Part shown: positions 26,187-34,349 of the stretch, piece after piece
How positions within the stretch are numbered: position 1 is the first letter of the stretch
How the letters are laid out: each line of letters begins with the position of its first letter
NCBI RefSeq assembly: GCF_018614585.1
Contig: NZ_JAGGOI010000035.1
Location: 1-50,288, forward strand
DNA length: 50,288 nt
DNA from: Streptomyces sp. ISL-1
GTDB taxonomy: Bacteria; Actinomycetota; Actinomycetes; Streptomycetales; Streptomycetaceae
Direction: 5' to 3'
The notes under the pieces: generated by a model
What the model saw: only the letters and a program-made list of their open reading frames with translations
What the model was told of the DNA's origin: nothing
Databases searched by the model: none
Program-made: the position numbers and the translations under genes

Positions 26187-27230
26187 GTGAAGAAGACGTC
26201 GACCCGGCTTGCCGACGGTCGTGAGCTGCTCTACTACGACTCCCGCGACGACGCCGTACGGGACGCTGTCGACCGGCGGCCGCTCGATCCCGTCTCCACC
26301 ACCTCCGAGGTCCGCCGAGACCCGCTGCTCGGCGACTCCGTCGCCATCGCCTCGCACCGTCAGGGCCGCACCTACCACCCGCCGGCCGACGAATGCCCGC
26401 TCTGCCCGTCCCGGGACGGCCGCCTCAGCGAGATCCCGGCCGCCGACTACGACGTCGCCGTCTTCGAGAACCGCTTTCCCTCCCTCGCGGGCGACTGTGG
26501 GCGCTGCGAGGTCGTCTGCTTCACCTCCGATCACGACGCCTCCTTCGCCGACCTCAGCGAGGAGCAGGCGGCGCTGGTTCTGGAGGTATGGACCGACCGC
26601 ACCGCCGAGCTCGCCGAGCTCCCGCAGGTGGAGCAGGTCTTCTGCTTCGAGAACCGGGGCGCGGAGATCGGCGTGACGCTCGGGCACCCGCACGGCCAGA
26701 TCTACGCGTACCCCTTCGTCACGCCGCGTACAGCGCTGATGCTGCGCTCGGCCGCCGAGCACCGGGCGCGGACCGGCCGTAATCTCTTCGACGACATCGT
26801 CGGGCGGGAGCGCGCGGAGGGTGCACGGGTGGTACTGGAGGGTGAACACTGGGTGGCTTTCGTGCCCTACGCCGCGCACTGGCCGTACGAGGTGCACCTC
26901 TACCCGCGGCAGCGCGTGCCGGACCTCAGGGCGCTGGAAGACGCGGCGCGCACAGAGTTCCCACAGATCTATCTGGAACTGTTGAGACGCTTCGACCGGA
27001 TCTTCGGGGAGGCCGCGCCGCCGACGCCGTATGTCGCGGCCTGGCACCAGGCGCCCTTCCGTGCGGTCGACCGGAGCGATTTCGGACTGCATCTCGAGCT
27101 TTTCACCATTCGCCGTGCTTCCGGCAAGCTGAAGTTCCTCGCGGGTTCCGAGTCCGGTATGAGCGTGTTCATCAATGATGTGCCGCCGGAGACCGCGGCC
27201 GAGCGACTGCGAGAGGTAGCGAGCGAGTGA
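26187..27230 (+). CDS. galT: Galactose-1-phosphate uridylyltransferase
   Basis: This encodes 347 residues from GTG 26187, with GAGGGGAG 7 nt upstream; the frame extends 5' without a site. The HIT-fold active site is G-H-P-H-G-Q-I (H167-P-H169), with His169 as the predicted uridylylated nucleophile. A zinc pair C70-P-L-C73 and SHRQGRTYHPP match the family. The enzyme exchanges UMP between UDP-glucose and galactose-1-phosphate in the Leloir pathway. It is first in galTEK; its TGA overlaps the galE GTG start by 4 nt. Confidence 0.95.
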   Translation: MKKTSTRLADGRELLYYDSRDDAVRDAVDRRPLDPVSTTSEVRRDPLLGDSVAIASHRQGRTYHPPADECPLCPSRDGRLSEIPAADYDVAVFENRFPSLAGDCGRCEVVCFTSDHDASFADLSEEQAALVLEVWTDRTAELAELPQVEQVFCFENRGAEIGVTLGHPHGQIYAYPFVTPRTALMLRSAAEHRARTGRNLFDDIVGRERAEGARVVLEGEHWVAFVPYAAHWPYEVHLYPRQRVPDLRALEDAARTEFPQIYLELLRRFDRIFGEAAPPTPYVAAWHQAPFRAVDRSDFGLHLELFTIRRASGKLKFLAGSESGMSVFINDVPPETAAERLREVASE

Positions 27231-28192
27231 GCAAGTACTTGGTGACGGGCGGGGCCGGATACGTCGGCAGTGTGGTGGCACAGCACCTGCTGGAGGCGGG
27301 GCACGAGGTGACCGTCCTCGACAACCTCTCCACCGGCTTCAGGGAGGGCGTGCCCGCGGGCGCGGCCTTCATCGAGGGCGACATCCGCGATGCCACCAAG
27401 TGGCTCGACGCCTCGTACGACGCGGTACTGCACTTCGCGGCCTTCTCGCAGGTCGGCGAGTCCGTCGTGCACCCCGAGAAGTACTGGGCGAACAACGTCG
27501 GCGGGACGATGGAACTGCTCGCCGCGATGCGCTCGGCCGGGGTGCGCAAACTGGTCTTCTCCTCCACCGCGGCGACGTACGGAGAGCCGGTCTCGACCCC
27601 GATCACCGAGACCGACCCGACCGCGCCGACCAGCCCGTACGGCGCGTCGAAGCTGGCCGTCGACCACATGATCACGGGTGAGGCGGCGGCGCACGGCCTT
27701 GCGGCCGTGTCCCTTCGGTACTTCAACGTGGCGGGCGCGTACGGCAGCTGCGGCGAGCGCCACGACCCCGAGTCGCATCTCATCCCGCTGGTGCTGCAGG
27801 TGGCGCTCGGCCGGCGCGAGTCGATCTCGGTGTTCGGCGACGACTATCCGACGCCGGACGGCACCTGCGTACGCGACTACATCCATGTCGCGGACCTCGC
27901 CGACGCGCATCTGCTGGCGCTGGACGCGGCGACGGCGGGGGAGCATCTGATCTGCAACCTCGGCAACGGCAACGGGTTCTCGGTGCGCGAGGTCATCGAG
28001 ACCGTACGCGAGGTCACCGGGCACCCGGTCCCGGAGGTCGCGGCCGCGCGCCGCAGCGGAGACCCGGCGGTGCTGGTGGCCTCCGCGGCCACCGCGCGGG
28101 AACGGCTGGGCTGGCGGCCGAGCCGCGCGGACCTGGCGGGCATCGTGTCGGACGCCTGGGACTTCGCCCGGGGGAGGGAGAACGTGTCATGA
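27227..28192 (+). CDS. galE: UDP-glucose 4-epimerase
   Basis: This encodes 321 residues of the extended SDR family. The NAD-binding G-G-A-G-Y-V-G is at 8-14, and LHFAAFSQVGESVVHPEKYW follows. The catalytic Y138-x-x-x-K142 is in PYGASK, with FSSTAATYG supplying the active-site Thr. The C-terminal half has VRDYIHVADLADAHLLALDA and LGNGNGFSVREVI. It interconverts UDP-galactose and UDP-glucose. Overlaps link it to galT (GTGA) and galK (ATGA), so the three enzymes are produced from one message. Confidence 0.95.
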   Translation: MSKYLVTGGAGYVGSVVAQHLLEAGHEVTVLDNLSTGFREGVPAGAAFIEGDIRDATKWLDASYDAVLHFAAFSQVGESVVHPEKYWANNVGGTMELLAAMRSAGVRKLVFSSTAATYGEPVSTPITETDPTAPTSPYGASKLAVDHMITGEAAAHGLAAVSLRYFNVAGAYGSCGERHDPESHLIPLVLQVALGRRESISVFGDDYPTPDGTCVRDYIHVADLADAHLLALDAATAGEHLICNLGNGNGFSVREVIETVREVTGHPVPEVAAARRSGDPAVLVASAATARERLGWRPSRADLAGIVSDAWDFARGRENVS

Positions 28193-29295
28193 GCGAAGGC
28201 GTGTGGGCGGCACCCGGCAGGGTGAATCTGATCGGTGAACACACCGATTACAACGACGGCTTCGTGATGCCCTTCGCGCTGCCGCACACCACCGTCGCGT
28301 CGGCTGCGCGCCGAGGCGACGGCGTCCTGCGGCTGCACTCGGCGGACGTACCGGGCGGCGCGGTCGAACTGCGCGTCGACGACCTCGCGCCGGGGCGGGG
28401 GCTCGGCGGCTGGACGGACTATCCGGCGGGCGTGGTGTGGGCGCTGCGGGACGCGGGCCACGCGGTGGGCGGCGCGGACTTCCACTACGAGTCGACCGTT
28501 CCGGCGGGCGCCGGACTCTCGTCCTCCGCCGCGCTGGAAGTGGTCACGGCCCTGGCTCTGAACGACCTGTACGAACTGGGCCTGGAGCGGGGGCGGATGG
28601 CCCGGCTGTGCCAGCGCGCCGAGAACGTCTACGTCGGCGCGCCCACCGGGATCATGGACCAGACGGCCTCGGCGTGCTGCACCGCGGGCCACGCGCTGCA
28701 CCTGGACACCCGGGACCTCTCGCAGCGCCAGATCCCCTTCGACCTGGCGGCGCTCGGCCTGGAACTCCTGGTGGTCGACACCGGGGTCAAACACGCCCAC
28801 AGCGAGGGCGAGTACGGCAAACGCCGCGCGGGCTGCGAGGCGGGCGCGGCGGCGCTGGGGGTCTCCGCGCTGCGGGACGTCCCGTACGCGGATCTTCCGG
28901 CCGCGCTGTCCCGGCTGGACGACCCGGAGGTGCGGGCCCTGGTCCGCCACGTCGTGACCGAGACTCACCGGGTGAAACGGGTGATCGCACTGCTGGAGGC
29001 GGGCGAGGTCGACGCGATGGGCCCGGTCCTCACCGAGGGCCACGTGTCCCTGCGGGACGACTTCCGCGTCTCCTGCCCGGAGTTGGACCTGGTGGTCGAA
29101 GCGTCCCTGTCGGCGGGCGCGCTGGGCGCGAGGATGACGGGCGGCGGCTTCGGCGGCTCGGCGATCGTCCTGACGCATACGTCGACGTCGACGACGCTGA
29201 AGGAGTCACTCCTGGATGCCTTCGCGCCGACGCCCTACGCGGAGCCCAGAATCTTCCCGGCAACCCCGTCCCCGGGAGCGCGCCGGGTGTCCTGA
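28189..29295 (+). CDS. galK: Galactokinase
   Basis: This encodes 368 residues of the GHMP family. The galactokinase signature G-R-V-N-L-I-G-E-H-T-D-Y at 10-21 is followed by the ATP loop PAGAGLSSSAALEV (105-118). TGIMDQTASACC carries the catalytic Asp, and MTGGGFGGSAIVL is the third GHMP motif. It phosphorylates galactose at C1. It is slightly shorter than the E. coli enzyme and lacks a long N-terminal leader: the first residues go straight to the signature. It is last in the operon, followed by an imperfect hairpin. Confidence 0.95.
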   Translation: MSEGVWAAPGRVNLIGEHTDYNDGFVMPFALPHTTVASAARRGDGVLRLHSADVPGGAVELRVDDLAPGRGLGGWTDYPAGVVWALRDAGHAVGGADFHYESTVPAGAGLSSSAALEVVTALALNDLYELGLERGRMARLCQRAENVYVGAPTGIMDQTASACCTAGHALHLDTRDLSQRQIPFDLAALGLELLVVDTGVKHAHSEGEYGKRRAGCEAGAAALGVSALRDVPYADLPAALSRLDDPEVRALVRHVVTETHRVKRVIALLEAGEVDAMGPVLTEGHVSLRDDFRVSCPELDLVVEASLSAGALGARMTGGGFGGSAIVLTHTSTSTTLKESLLDAFAPTPYAEPRIFPATPSPGARRVS

Positions 29296-29296
29296 G

Positions 29297-29335
29297 GGGG
29301 ATCGCCCCCCCACACCGGCTCCTTGGGGGATCCCC
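29297..29335. terminator. Hairpin downstream of galK (imperfect)
   Basis: GGGGATCGCCCCC pairs with GGGGGATCCCC with one bulged G and a loop of about 15 nt. It starts immediately after the galK stop. Confidence 0.55.
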
Positions 29336-29808
29336 GCGGCTCTCGCCCGGGGCGACGGCAGCTCCGCGCCGTGAGGGGGCATCCGCACAGGGCGGCTTCG
29401 CACCGCCGGGAACTCCTCCAGCGGCACTTCGTCCCCGTGCGGCGTACCCCGCACCGCGCGTATCGCCGGTGACCGTTCGGCGTTGGAGGCGTTGTCGGCC
29501 TCCAGTCATTCACCGAGCAGGCTGCGTTCGATCTTTGTCGACTTACGCCTCAATACGAAACATGTGGCACACCCTAAACACCCTGGCCAATCAGTTCTGC
29601 AAATAGCCTTCCGCTCCAGCCACCCGGCCGTAGTCTGATGCTCAGCACCGGTGGGGGCCGGTGTCGATCAGGGGGCGAGACAGTCGGGTACGACGCCCGG
29701 GGCGGGGTATCAGTCACAGCACGGCGGCGGCCGAGCGACCGCTGTATGACCCCGTTTCACCGGGCGCCGTACCCGCGCCGGTCCCTCCTCCGACACTGGG
29801 GAGTGTCT
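29336..29808. other. Intergenic region upstream of the second LuxR-type regulator
   Basis: These 473 bp hold no supported gene. GC falls around 29515-29620 (CTTTGTCGACTTACGCCTC, AATACGAAACATGTGGCACA), consistent with promoter sequence and a leader of up to about 200 nt before GTG 29809. The plus frame starting at ATG 29638 is continuous with the regulator but lacks homology. Confidence 0.4.
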
Positions 29809-30585
29809 GTGGTTCGTATCCGGGTCCTGGTGGTGGATGACCACCGAATCTTCGCCGAGTCGCTCGCGGCCGCCCTCGCGGCCGAGCCCGATGTCGACGT
29901 CGCCGCGGCCGGCAGCGGCCCCGCCGCGCTGCGGTGTCTGGAGCGGGCGGCCGCCGAAGGGCGCAGGTTCGACGTCATGCTCGTCGACGCCGACCTCGGC
30001 GCGCAGGTGGTGCCCGGCGCCCGTGCCGTCGTCGCCCGCGCCGTGCCGGACAGCGGCGAGGAGGGCCCCGTCGACGGCATCTCGCTGGTCGCGGGCGTCC
30101 GTTCGGGCCGGCTCGCGGTCCGTACCGTCGTGCTCGCCGAGAAGGACGATCCGCGCCGCGCCGCCCTCGCGCTCCAGGCCGGCGCCTCCGGCTGGGTCGC
30201 CAAGGACTGTTCCCTGCAGCGGCTGCTCGCGGTGATACGAGGCGTGCTGCGGGACGAGACGCATCTGCCGCCCGCCCTGCTCACCGGCGTGCTGCGGGAG
30301 TTGACCGCCGCGCGCAAGCACCGCACCGACAGCGAGCGGCTCGTGGAGTCGCTCACGCCACGCGAGCGCGAGGTGCTGCGCTGCATGGTGGCGGGGCTGG
30401 GGCGCAAAGCCGTCGCCGAGCGCCTCTTCCTGTCCCCGCACACCGTCCGGACGCATATGCAGAACGTCCTGGGGAAGCTGGGCGTGCACTCCACGCTCGC
30501 CGCGGTCGCCCTCGCCCGCCGCGCCGGCGTCGGCCCGGTCGACCTAGCCGGGGATGTTGTCGAACGGGGCGGTCAACTGGCGTAG
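29809..30585 (+). CDS. LuxR/NarL-type response regulator, receiver with an insertion
   Basis: This encodes 258 residues from GTG 29809, with GGGGAG 6 nt upstream; an in-frame GTG at 29803 is too close to that site. The receiver keeps Asp10-Asp11 (VLVVDDHRIF) and phospho-acceptor Asp60 (FDVMLVDADLG). It carries an extra stretch of about 25-30 residues (VVPGARAVVARAVPDSGEEG) before the next helix, which is unusual for NarL-type receivers. Lys is present in GWVAKDCS. The HTH is standard: LTPREREVLRCMVAGLGRKA, LSPHTVRTHMQNVLGKLGVH. No kinase is adjacent. Its last 42 nt overlap the convergent tamR gene. Confidence 0.88.
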   Translation: MVRIRVLVVDDHRIFAESLAAALAAEPDVDVAAAGSGPAALRCLERAAAEGRRFDVMLVDADLGAQVVPGARAVVARAVPDSGEEGPVDGISLVAGVRSGRLAVRTVVLAEKDDPRRAALALQAGASGWVAKDCSLQRLLAVIRGVLRDETHLPPALLTGVLRELTAARKHRTDSERLVESLTPREREVLRCMVAGLGRKAVAERLFLSPHTVRTHMQNVLGKLGVHSTLAAVALARRAGVGPVDLAGDVVERGGQLA

Positions 30586-31041
30586 CAGCGCCGCCAGTTC
30601 CGCCCGCTGCGCCCTTGAGAGCTCAGCCAGGATCGCGCGCTCCTGCGCGAGCAGTCCGGCCAGCGCCTGGTCCGCGCGGTCCCGCCCCTCGGGCGTGAGC
30701 CGCACCAGCACCCCGCGCCTGTCGGAGGGGTCCGGCAGCCGTTCCACCAGGTCCTTCTTGGCGAGCCGGTCGATTCGGTTGGTCATGGTGCCCGAGGTGA
30801 CCAGCGTCTGGGTGAGCAACTGGCCGGGTGAGAGCTGGTACGGAGCCCCAGCGCGCCGCAGCGAGGTCAGTACGTCGAACTCCCACGGCTCGAGATTGTG
30901 CTCGGCGAAGGCGATCCGGCGGGCCCGGTCCAGATGCCTGGCGAGCCTGGAGACGCGGCTGAGCACCTCAAGTGGCTCCACGTCGAGGTCCGGGCGCTCG
31001 CGGCGCCATGCTGCGACCAGTCGATCGACCTCGTCCTCCAT
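30544..31041 (-). CDS. tamR: MarR-family regulator TamR
   Basis: This encodes 165 residues with a winged-helix MarR core: EFDVLTSLRRAGAPYQLSPG, LVTSGTMTNRIDRLAKKDLV and a wing RLPDPSDRRGVLVRLTPEG. It is divergent from tam over a 131-bp spacer containing a perfect palindrome. That arrangement matches Streptomyces coelicolor TamR, described as repressing tam and aconitase-related genes and released by trans-aconitate, citrate and oxidative signals. The N-terminal helix with several Arg/Trp (WRRERPDLDVEPLEVLSRVS) fits the ligand-responsive subgroup. The identity is from synteny and family knowledge. The 3' end overlaps the convergent regulator gene by 42 bp. Confidence 0.85.
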   Translation of the reverse strand: MEDEVDRLVAAWRRERPDLDVEPLEVLSRVSRLARHLDRARRIAFAEHNLEPWEFDVLTSLRRAGAPYQLSPGQLLTQTLVTSGTMTNRIDRLAKKDLVERLPDPSDRRGVLVRLTPEGRDRADQALAGLLAQERAILAELSRAQRAELAALLRQLTAPFDNIPG

Positions 31042-31076
31042 GTCGATCAGTGTAGAGGGTCTGTCGATGTGGAGTC

Positions 31077-31090
31077 TCTTGACATCAAGA
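31077..31090. promoter_or_regulatory. TamR operator candidate
   Basis: TCTTGA-CA-TCAAGA is a perfect 6-bp inverted repeat with a 2-nt centre, the size and symmetry expected for a MarR dimer. It lies 36 bp before the tamR start and 83 bp before tam. The T-TTGACA word inside it may also serve as a -35 element, which would let the repressor block both promoters. Confidence 0.75.
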
Positions 31091-31172
31091 TATATTCGGG
31101 TTCAGGCTTGGGCATGGTCGGGCCGGGACATCGTTCCGTTTCGGCGTACCGTTCCTGCAAGGGGGCTCGAAC

Positions 31173-31994
31173 ATGCATTCCGTACCAACCTGGGATCCGC
31201 ATCAATACCTGCGTCACGCAGGGCATCGCACCCGCCCGTTCCTCGATCTGCTCGCCCGGATACCGCAGCTACCGAACCGCGATATACCCGCCCGTATCGC
31301 GGACATCGGCTGCGGACCGGGAAACGTCACCGCACTCCTCGCCGACCGCTGGCCCACCGCCCACATCACCGGGTTCGACCTCTCGCCCGAGATGCTCGCC
31401 ATCGCCGACAAAGAGCACGCCGGCACCACATTCGGCGGCGGCTGGCTCGACTTCAGACTCGCCGACGCCGCGCACTGGACGCCCGACGAGCCGTACGACC
31501 TGATCGTCTCCAACGCCGCACTGCAATGGGTGCCCAACCACCCCGAATCCTTTGCTCTCTGGATCGAGAACCTGGCCCCGGGCGGCACTCTCGCCTTCCA
31601 GGTCCCCGGCAACTTCACCTCACCCAGCCACGCACTTCTCGGCGAGCTCTGTGAAACCCCGCAGTGGCGCGCCCGCCTCGGCGACCACGGTCGCCGCTTC
31701 GTCCACATACTGGAGCCCGACGACTACCTTGCCCGCCTGGTGAACCTCGGCTGCCGGACGGATACCTGGGAGACCACGTACTACCAACTCCTCACCGGGG
31801 AAGACCCGGTGCTGGACTGGGTCAAGGGCACCGCCCTGCGTCCGGTCCTCACCGAGCTCGCCGACGAGCCCGACGCCGCGAACGAATTCCTCTCCCAGTA
31901 CCGCGATCTGCTCCGCAAGGCCTATCCGCCGGGCCCGCACGGCACCGTGTTCCCGTTCCGCCGGATCTTCGCCGTCGCACGAAGGGGGTCGTGA
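31173..31994 (+). CDS. tam: Trans-aconitate 2-methyltransferase
   Basis: This encodes 273 residues of a class I SAM methyltransferase. Motif I is A-D-I-G-C-G-P-G-N (43-51), followed by ITGFDLSPEMLAIA and SNAALQWVPNHPESF. The WDPHQYL start, the HWTPDEPYDLIVSNAALQWV core and the C-terminal YPPGPHGTVFPFRRIFAVA are standard for Tam. It esterifies trans-aconitate, a spontaneous by-product of aconitase that inhibits the TCA cycle. AAGGGGG precedes ATG 31173. The stop overlaps the start of the glyoxalase-fold gene (TGATG). Confidence 0.93.
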   Translation: MHSVPTWDPHQYLRHAGHRTRPFLDLLARIPQLPNRDIPARIADIGCGPGNVTALLADRWPTAHITGFDLSPEMLAIADKEHAGTTFGGGWLDFRLADAAHWTPDEPYDLIVSNAALQWVPNHPESFALWIENLAPGGTLAFQVPGNFTSPSHALLGELCETPQWRARLGDHGRRFVHILEPDDYLARLVNLGCRTDTWETTYYQLLTGEDPVLDWVKGTALRPVLTELADEPDAANEFLSQYRDLLRKAYPPGPHGTVFPFRRIFAVARRGS

Positions 31995-32368
31995 TGCTCG
32001 CCGCAGTCGACCATGTTCAACTCGCCGCGCCGCCAGGGTCGGAGGAGACCCTGCGCGTGTACTACACCGATGTCCTCGGCATGACGGAGATACCCAAGCC
32101 TCCGGTCCTCGCGGCCCGTGGTGGCTGCTGGTTCCAGGCAGGTCCCGTCCAGCTCCATCTGGGCATCGAGGCGGACTTCCGCCCGTCCAAGAAGGCCCAC
32201 CCGGGCCTGCGGGTCACGGAGATCGAAGCGTATGCGGCTCGCCTGGAGGTGCGCGGTGCGAAGGTGGTCTGGGACGACAACCTCCCCAACCACCGCCGCT
32301 TCTACTCCGAGGACCCGGTCGGTAACCGGCTGGAGTTCCTGGAGCCGTCGGGGACGGGGGCGGCCTGA
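31994..32368 (+). CDS. Glyoxalase/dioxygenase-fold (VOC) protein
   Basis: This encodes 124 residues. AVDHVQLAAPPGSEETLRVY, YYTDVLGMTEIPKP, VQLHLGIEADFRPSKKAHPG and YSEDPVGNRLEFLEP give a single VOC domain. The usual metal ligands are visible: His in VDHV, His in LHLG and Glu in LEFLE. The substrate is unknown. The ATG overlaps the tam stop (TGATG) with GAAGGGGG as ribosome site, so expression depends on tam and presumably on TamR. A role in handling reactive metabolites would fit, but that is inference. Confidence 0.85.
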   Translation: MLAAVDHVQLAAPPGSEETLRVYYTDVLGMTEIPKPPVLAARGGCWFQAGPVQLHLGIEADFRPSKKAHPGLRVTEIEAYAARLEVRGAKVVWDDNLPNHRRFYSEDPVGNRLEFLEPSGTGAA

Positions 32369-32375
32369 GCACACG

Positions 32376-32421
32376 GAAGCGCCCCGCCCCCCGGTCGTCG
32401 ACCGGTGAGACGGGGCGCTTC
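32376..32421. terminator. Bidirectional terminator between VOC gene and FG-GAP gene
   Basis: GAAGCGCCCCG / CGGGGCGCTTC (11 bp) encloses a second small palindrome (CCGGTCGTCGACCGG). It is positioned to end both the plus-strand tam unit and the minus-strand FG-GAP gene. Confidence 0.8.
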
Positions 32422-32447
32422 GTTGATCTCCAGTACTTCGTTGATCT

Positions 32448-34205
32448 CTAGTACAGGTTGACGTACGTGTTCCAGCCGTTGCCGATCTTGGCCTTGGTGT
32501 TGAACCCGCCCTTGCCGTTGGCGGTGTAGCGGTACAGCTCTCCCGCGGCATTGGCGCCGACCAGGTCCGCCCGTCCGTCGCCGTCGAGGTCGCCGGGGGA
32601 CGACAGCTTGTTGTACGTGTTCCAGCCCGAGCCGATCAGCGTCCTCGCCTTGAACGGCGCGGAGGCGACGCCCGTACCGGCGTACAGATACAGCCTGCCG
32701 TCGGTGCCGCGGGCGATCAGGTCGCTGCGGCCGTCGCCGTTGATGTCACCGGCTCCGACCAGCTTGTTGAACCCGTTCCAGCCGGTGCCGACCTTGAGCC
32801 GAGCGGCGAACTTCGAACCGGTGCCGTCGCCGCGGTAGAGATACAGCGCACCGGAGCCGTCACGCGCCAGCAGGTCGCCCTTGCCGTCGCCGTTCAGGTC
32901 GCCGGGGCCGGTGAGGAGGTTGTAGACACCCCAGCCGGAGCCGATGACCTGGACTTCGCCCGAAGCGTGGCTGAGGTTGTACAGCGTGCCGTTGTACAGC
33001 TCGAACAGGTCGGCGAAGCCGTTGGCGTCCAGCGAGGAGATGAAGGTGAGCTTCGCCCCCTTGAAGCCGCCGATGTCGCTGACCTGGTCACGGGCGCTCA
33101 GCAGACCGTTGTTCAGGGCGTAGTAGGTGAACAGGGTGCCGTTGGTGTCCATCCCAAGGACTTCGTCCTTGCCCAGGTGCGGGTTGTTGCCCGCCCCGGC
33201 GAACTGCGCCACCGCGTTCCAGCCCGAACCGCCCGCCACCCGGGGGAGGAAGGCACCCGTACCCGTGGACTCGTAGGTGTACAGCAGGCCCGCCGGCGTA
33301 CGGGCGACGAGGTCGCCCAGACCGTCGCCGCTCTGGTCGTCGAGGCTGAGGATCTGGTTGTAGCCGTTCCAGCCGTCGCCGACCTTGACGCGGCCCTTGA
33401 AGGGCGAGTCGGGGTTGGGGTTGCCGGAGTAGAAGAACAGCTCGCCGGTCGGCGTACGGGCGAAGAGGTCGGCGATGGCGTCGCTGTTGACGTCGTTCAC
33501 GCCGATGAGCTGGTCGTACGCGCCCCAGCCGGAGCCGACCTTCACCCGGGCGGCCATGGGGGCGGCTGCCCCCGGGGTCGTCCGGTACAGGTACAGGTCG
33601 CCCGACGGCGTACGCGCGAGGATGTCGCCGCTTCCGTCACCGGTCAGGTCGCCGGGCGAGAAGACCTTGTTGTACGCCTGCCAGCCCACCCCGGACCAGA
33701 TGATCGTGCCCCGGTCGAGGGAGCTGCGGTAGGCCGAGAGCCGGCCGCTCGACAGCAGGGTGAAGTGGACCGGTCCGGCCGCCTCGAGACCGGCGACCGA
33801 GAAGACGTCCTTGAACGTCTCGTCCGCACTCTCACTGGTGTCGAAGAGGTACTCGTACGAAGTGGTACCGCTGGTGGGCGCCACATAGATGCTGCCGTTG
33901 CCGGCACGGTAGAGAAGATCGGTGAAGCCGTCGCCGTCGATGTCGCTGCGGGGCTTGGCGACCGGGACGTCGGCCGCGTCCGCCGCGGAGGGCTGCTTGG
34001 CGGCGTGCTTGGGAAGCGTCAGCTTCGGCTGCTCCATGCTCGGCCTGGTCTGGTCGACCGGCGCCGGCCGCGACGGGGTGTCGTCCGCCGCAGCGGGGAC
34101 GGCGAGCAGCATGCCTGCCGAGACGGCGAGTGCCGTGCAGGCCGCGATCCTGCGGGCGCGTCTGAAACGCGCGCCAACGGGACGGCCGGGTTCCACTGAA
34201 GACAA
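32448..34205 (-). CDS. Secreted FG-GAP/VCBS repeat protein
   Basis: The frame runs 585 residues from a TTG at 34203-34205; an in-frame GTG at 34194-34196 (582 residues) is equally credible with the GGGGGG ribosome site. The signal peptide ends near AVPAAA-DD. After a Pro/Lys-rich spacer come about eight FG-GAP units. They have calcium-loop patterns D-x-(N/D)-G-D-G-x-x-D-(L/I) such as DIDGDGFTDLLYR, DLNGDGKGDLLAR and DINGDGRSDLIAR, alternating with S-G-W-(N/G)-x-Y-N blades. Together they should fold as a seven- or eight-bladed propeller that binds calcium outside the cell. Relatives end in the same GW-N-x-Y motif. The binding target is unknown. Confidence 0.88.
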   Translation of the reverse strand: MSSVEPGRPVGARFRRARRIAACTALAVSAGMLLAVPAAADDTPSRPAPVDQTRPSMEQPKLTLPKHAAKQPSAADAADVPVAKPRSDIDGDGFTDLLYRAGNGSIYVAPTSGTTSYEYLFDTSESADETFKDVFSVAGLEAAGPVHFTLLSSGRLSAYRSSLDRGTIIWSGVGWQAYNKVFSPGDLTGDGSGDILARTPSGDLYLYRTTPGAAAPMAARVKVGSGWGAYDQLIGVNDVNSDAIADLFARTPTGELFFYSGNPNPDSPFKGRVKVGDGWNGYNQILSLDDQSGDGLGDLVARTPAGLLYTYESTGTGAFLPRVAGGSGWNAVAQFAGAGNNPHLGKDEVLGMDTNGTLFTYYALNNGLLSARDQVSDIGGFKGAKLTFISSLDANGFADLFELYNGTLYNLSHASGEVQVIGSGWGVYNLLTGPGDLNGDGKGDLLARDGSGALYLYRGDGTGSKFAARLKVGTGWNGFNKLVGAGDINGDGRSDLIARGTDGRLYLYAGTGVASAPFKARTLIGSGWNTYNKLSSPGDLDGDGRADLVGANAAGELYRYTANGKGGFNTKAKIGNGWNTYVNLY

Positions 34206-34349
34206 GGTCCCCCCCTGGGGAAAATGGTGGAACCGGGTTGAAGACGTTCGCAGTTGCTCTCTTTGAGTGGCGAACCGTTCCCCGGAATGATTTCAAATTC
34301 TACAACCGTGAAATCCGGGCCGGTAGACGAAGGGGGGACCGAAGAGGCG

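Noticed and set aside
28437..29606. 389-codon plus-strand frame overlapping galK
   Set aside because: It is a frame-shifted shadow of galK made of Gly/Arg/Pro runs; GHMP motifs are all in the other frame.
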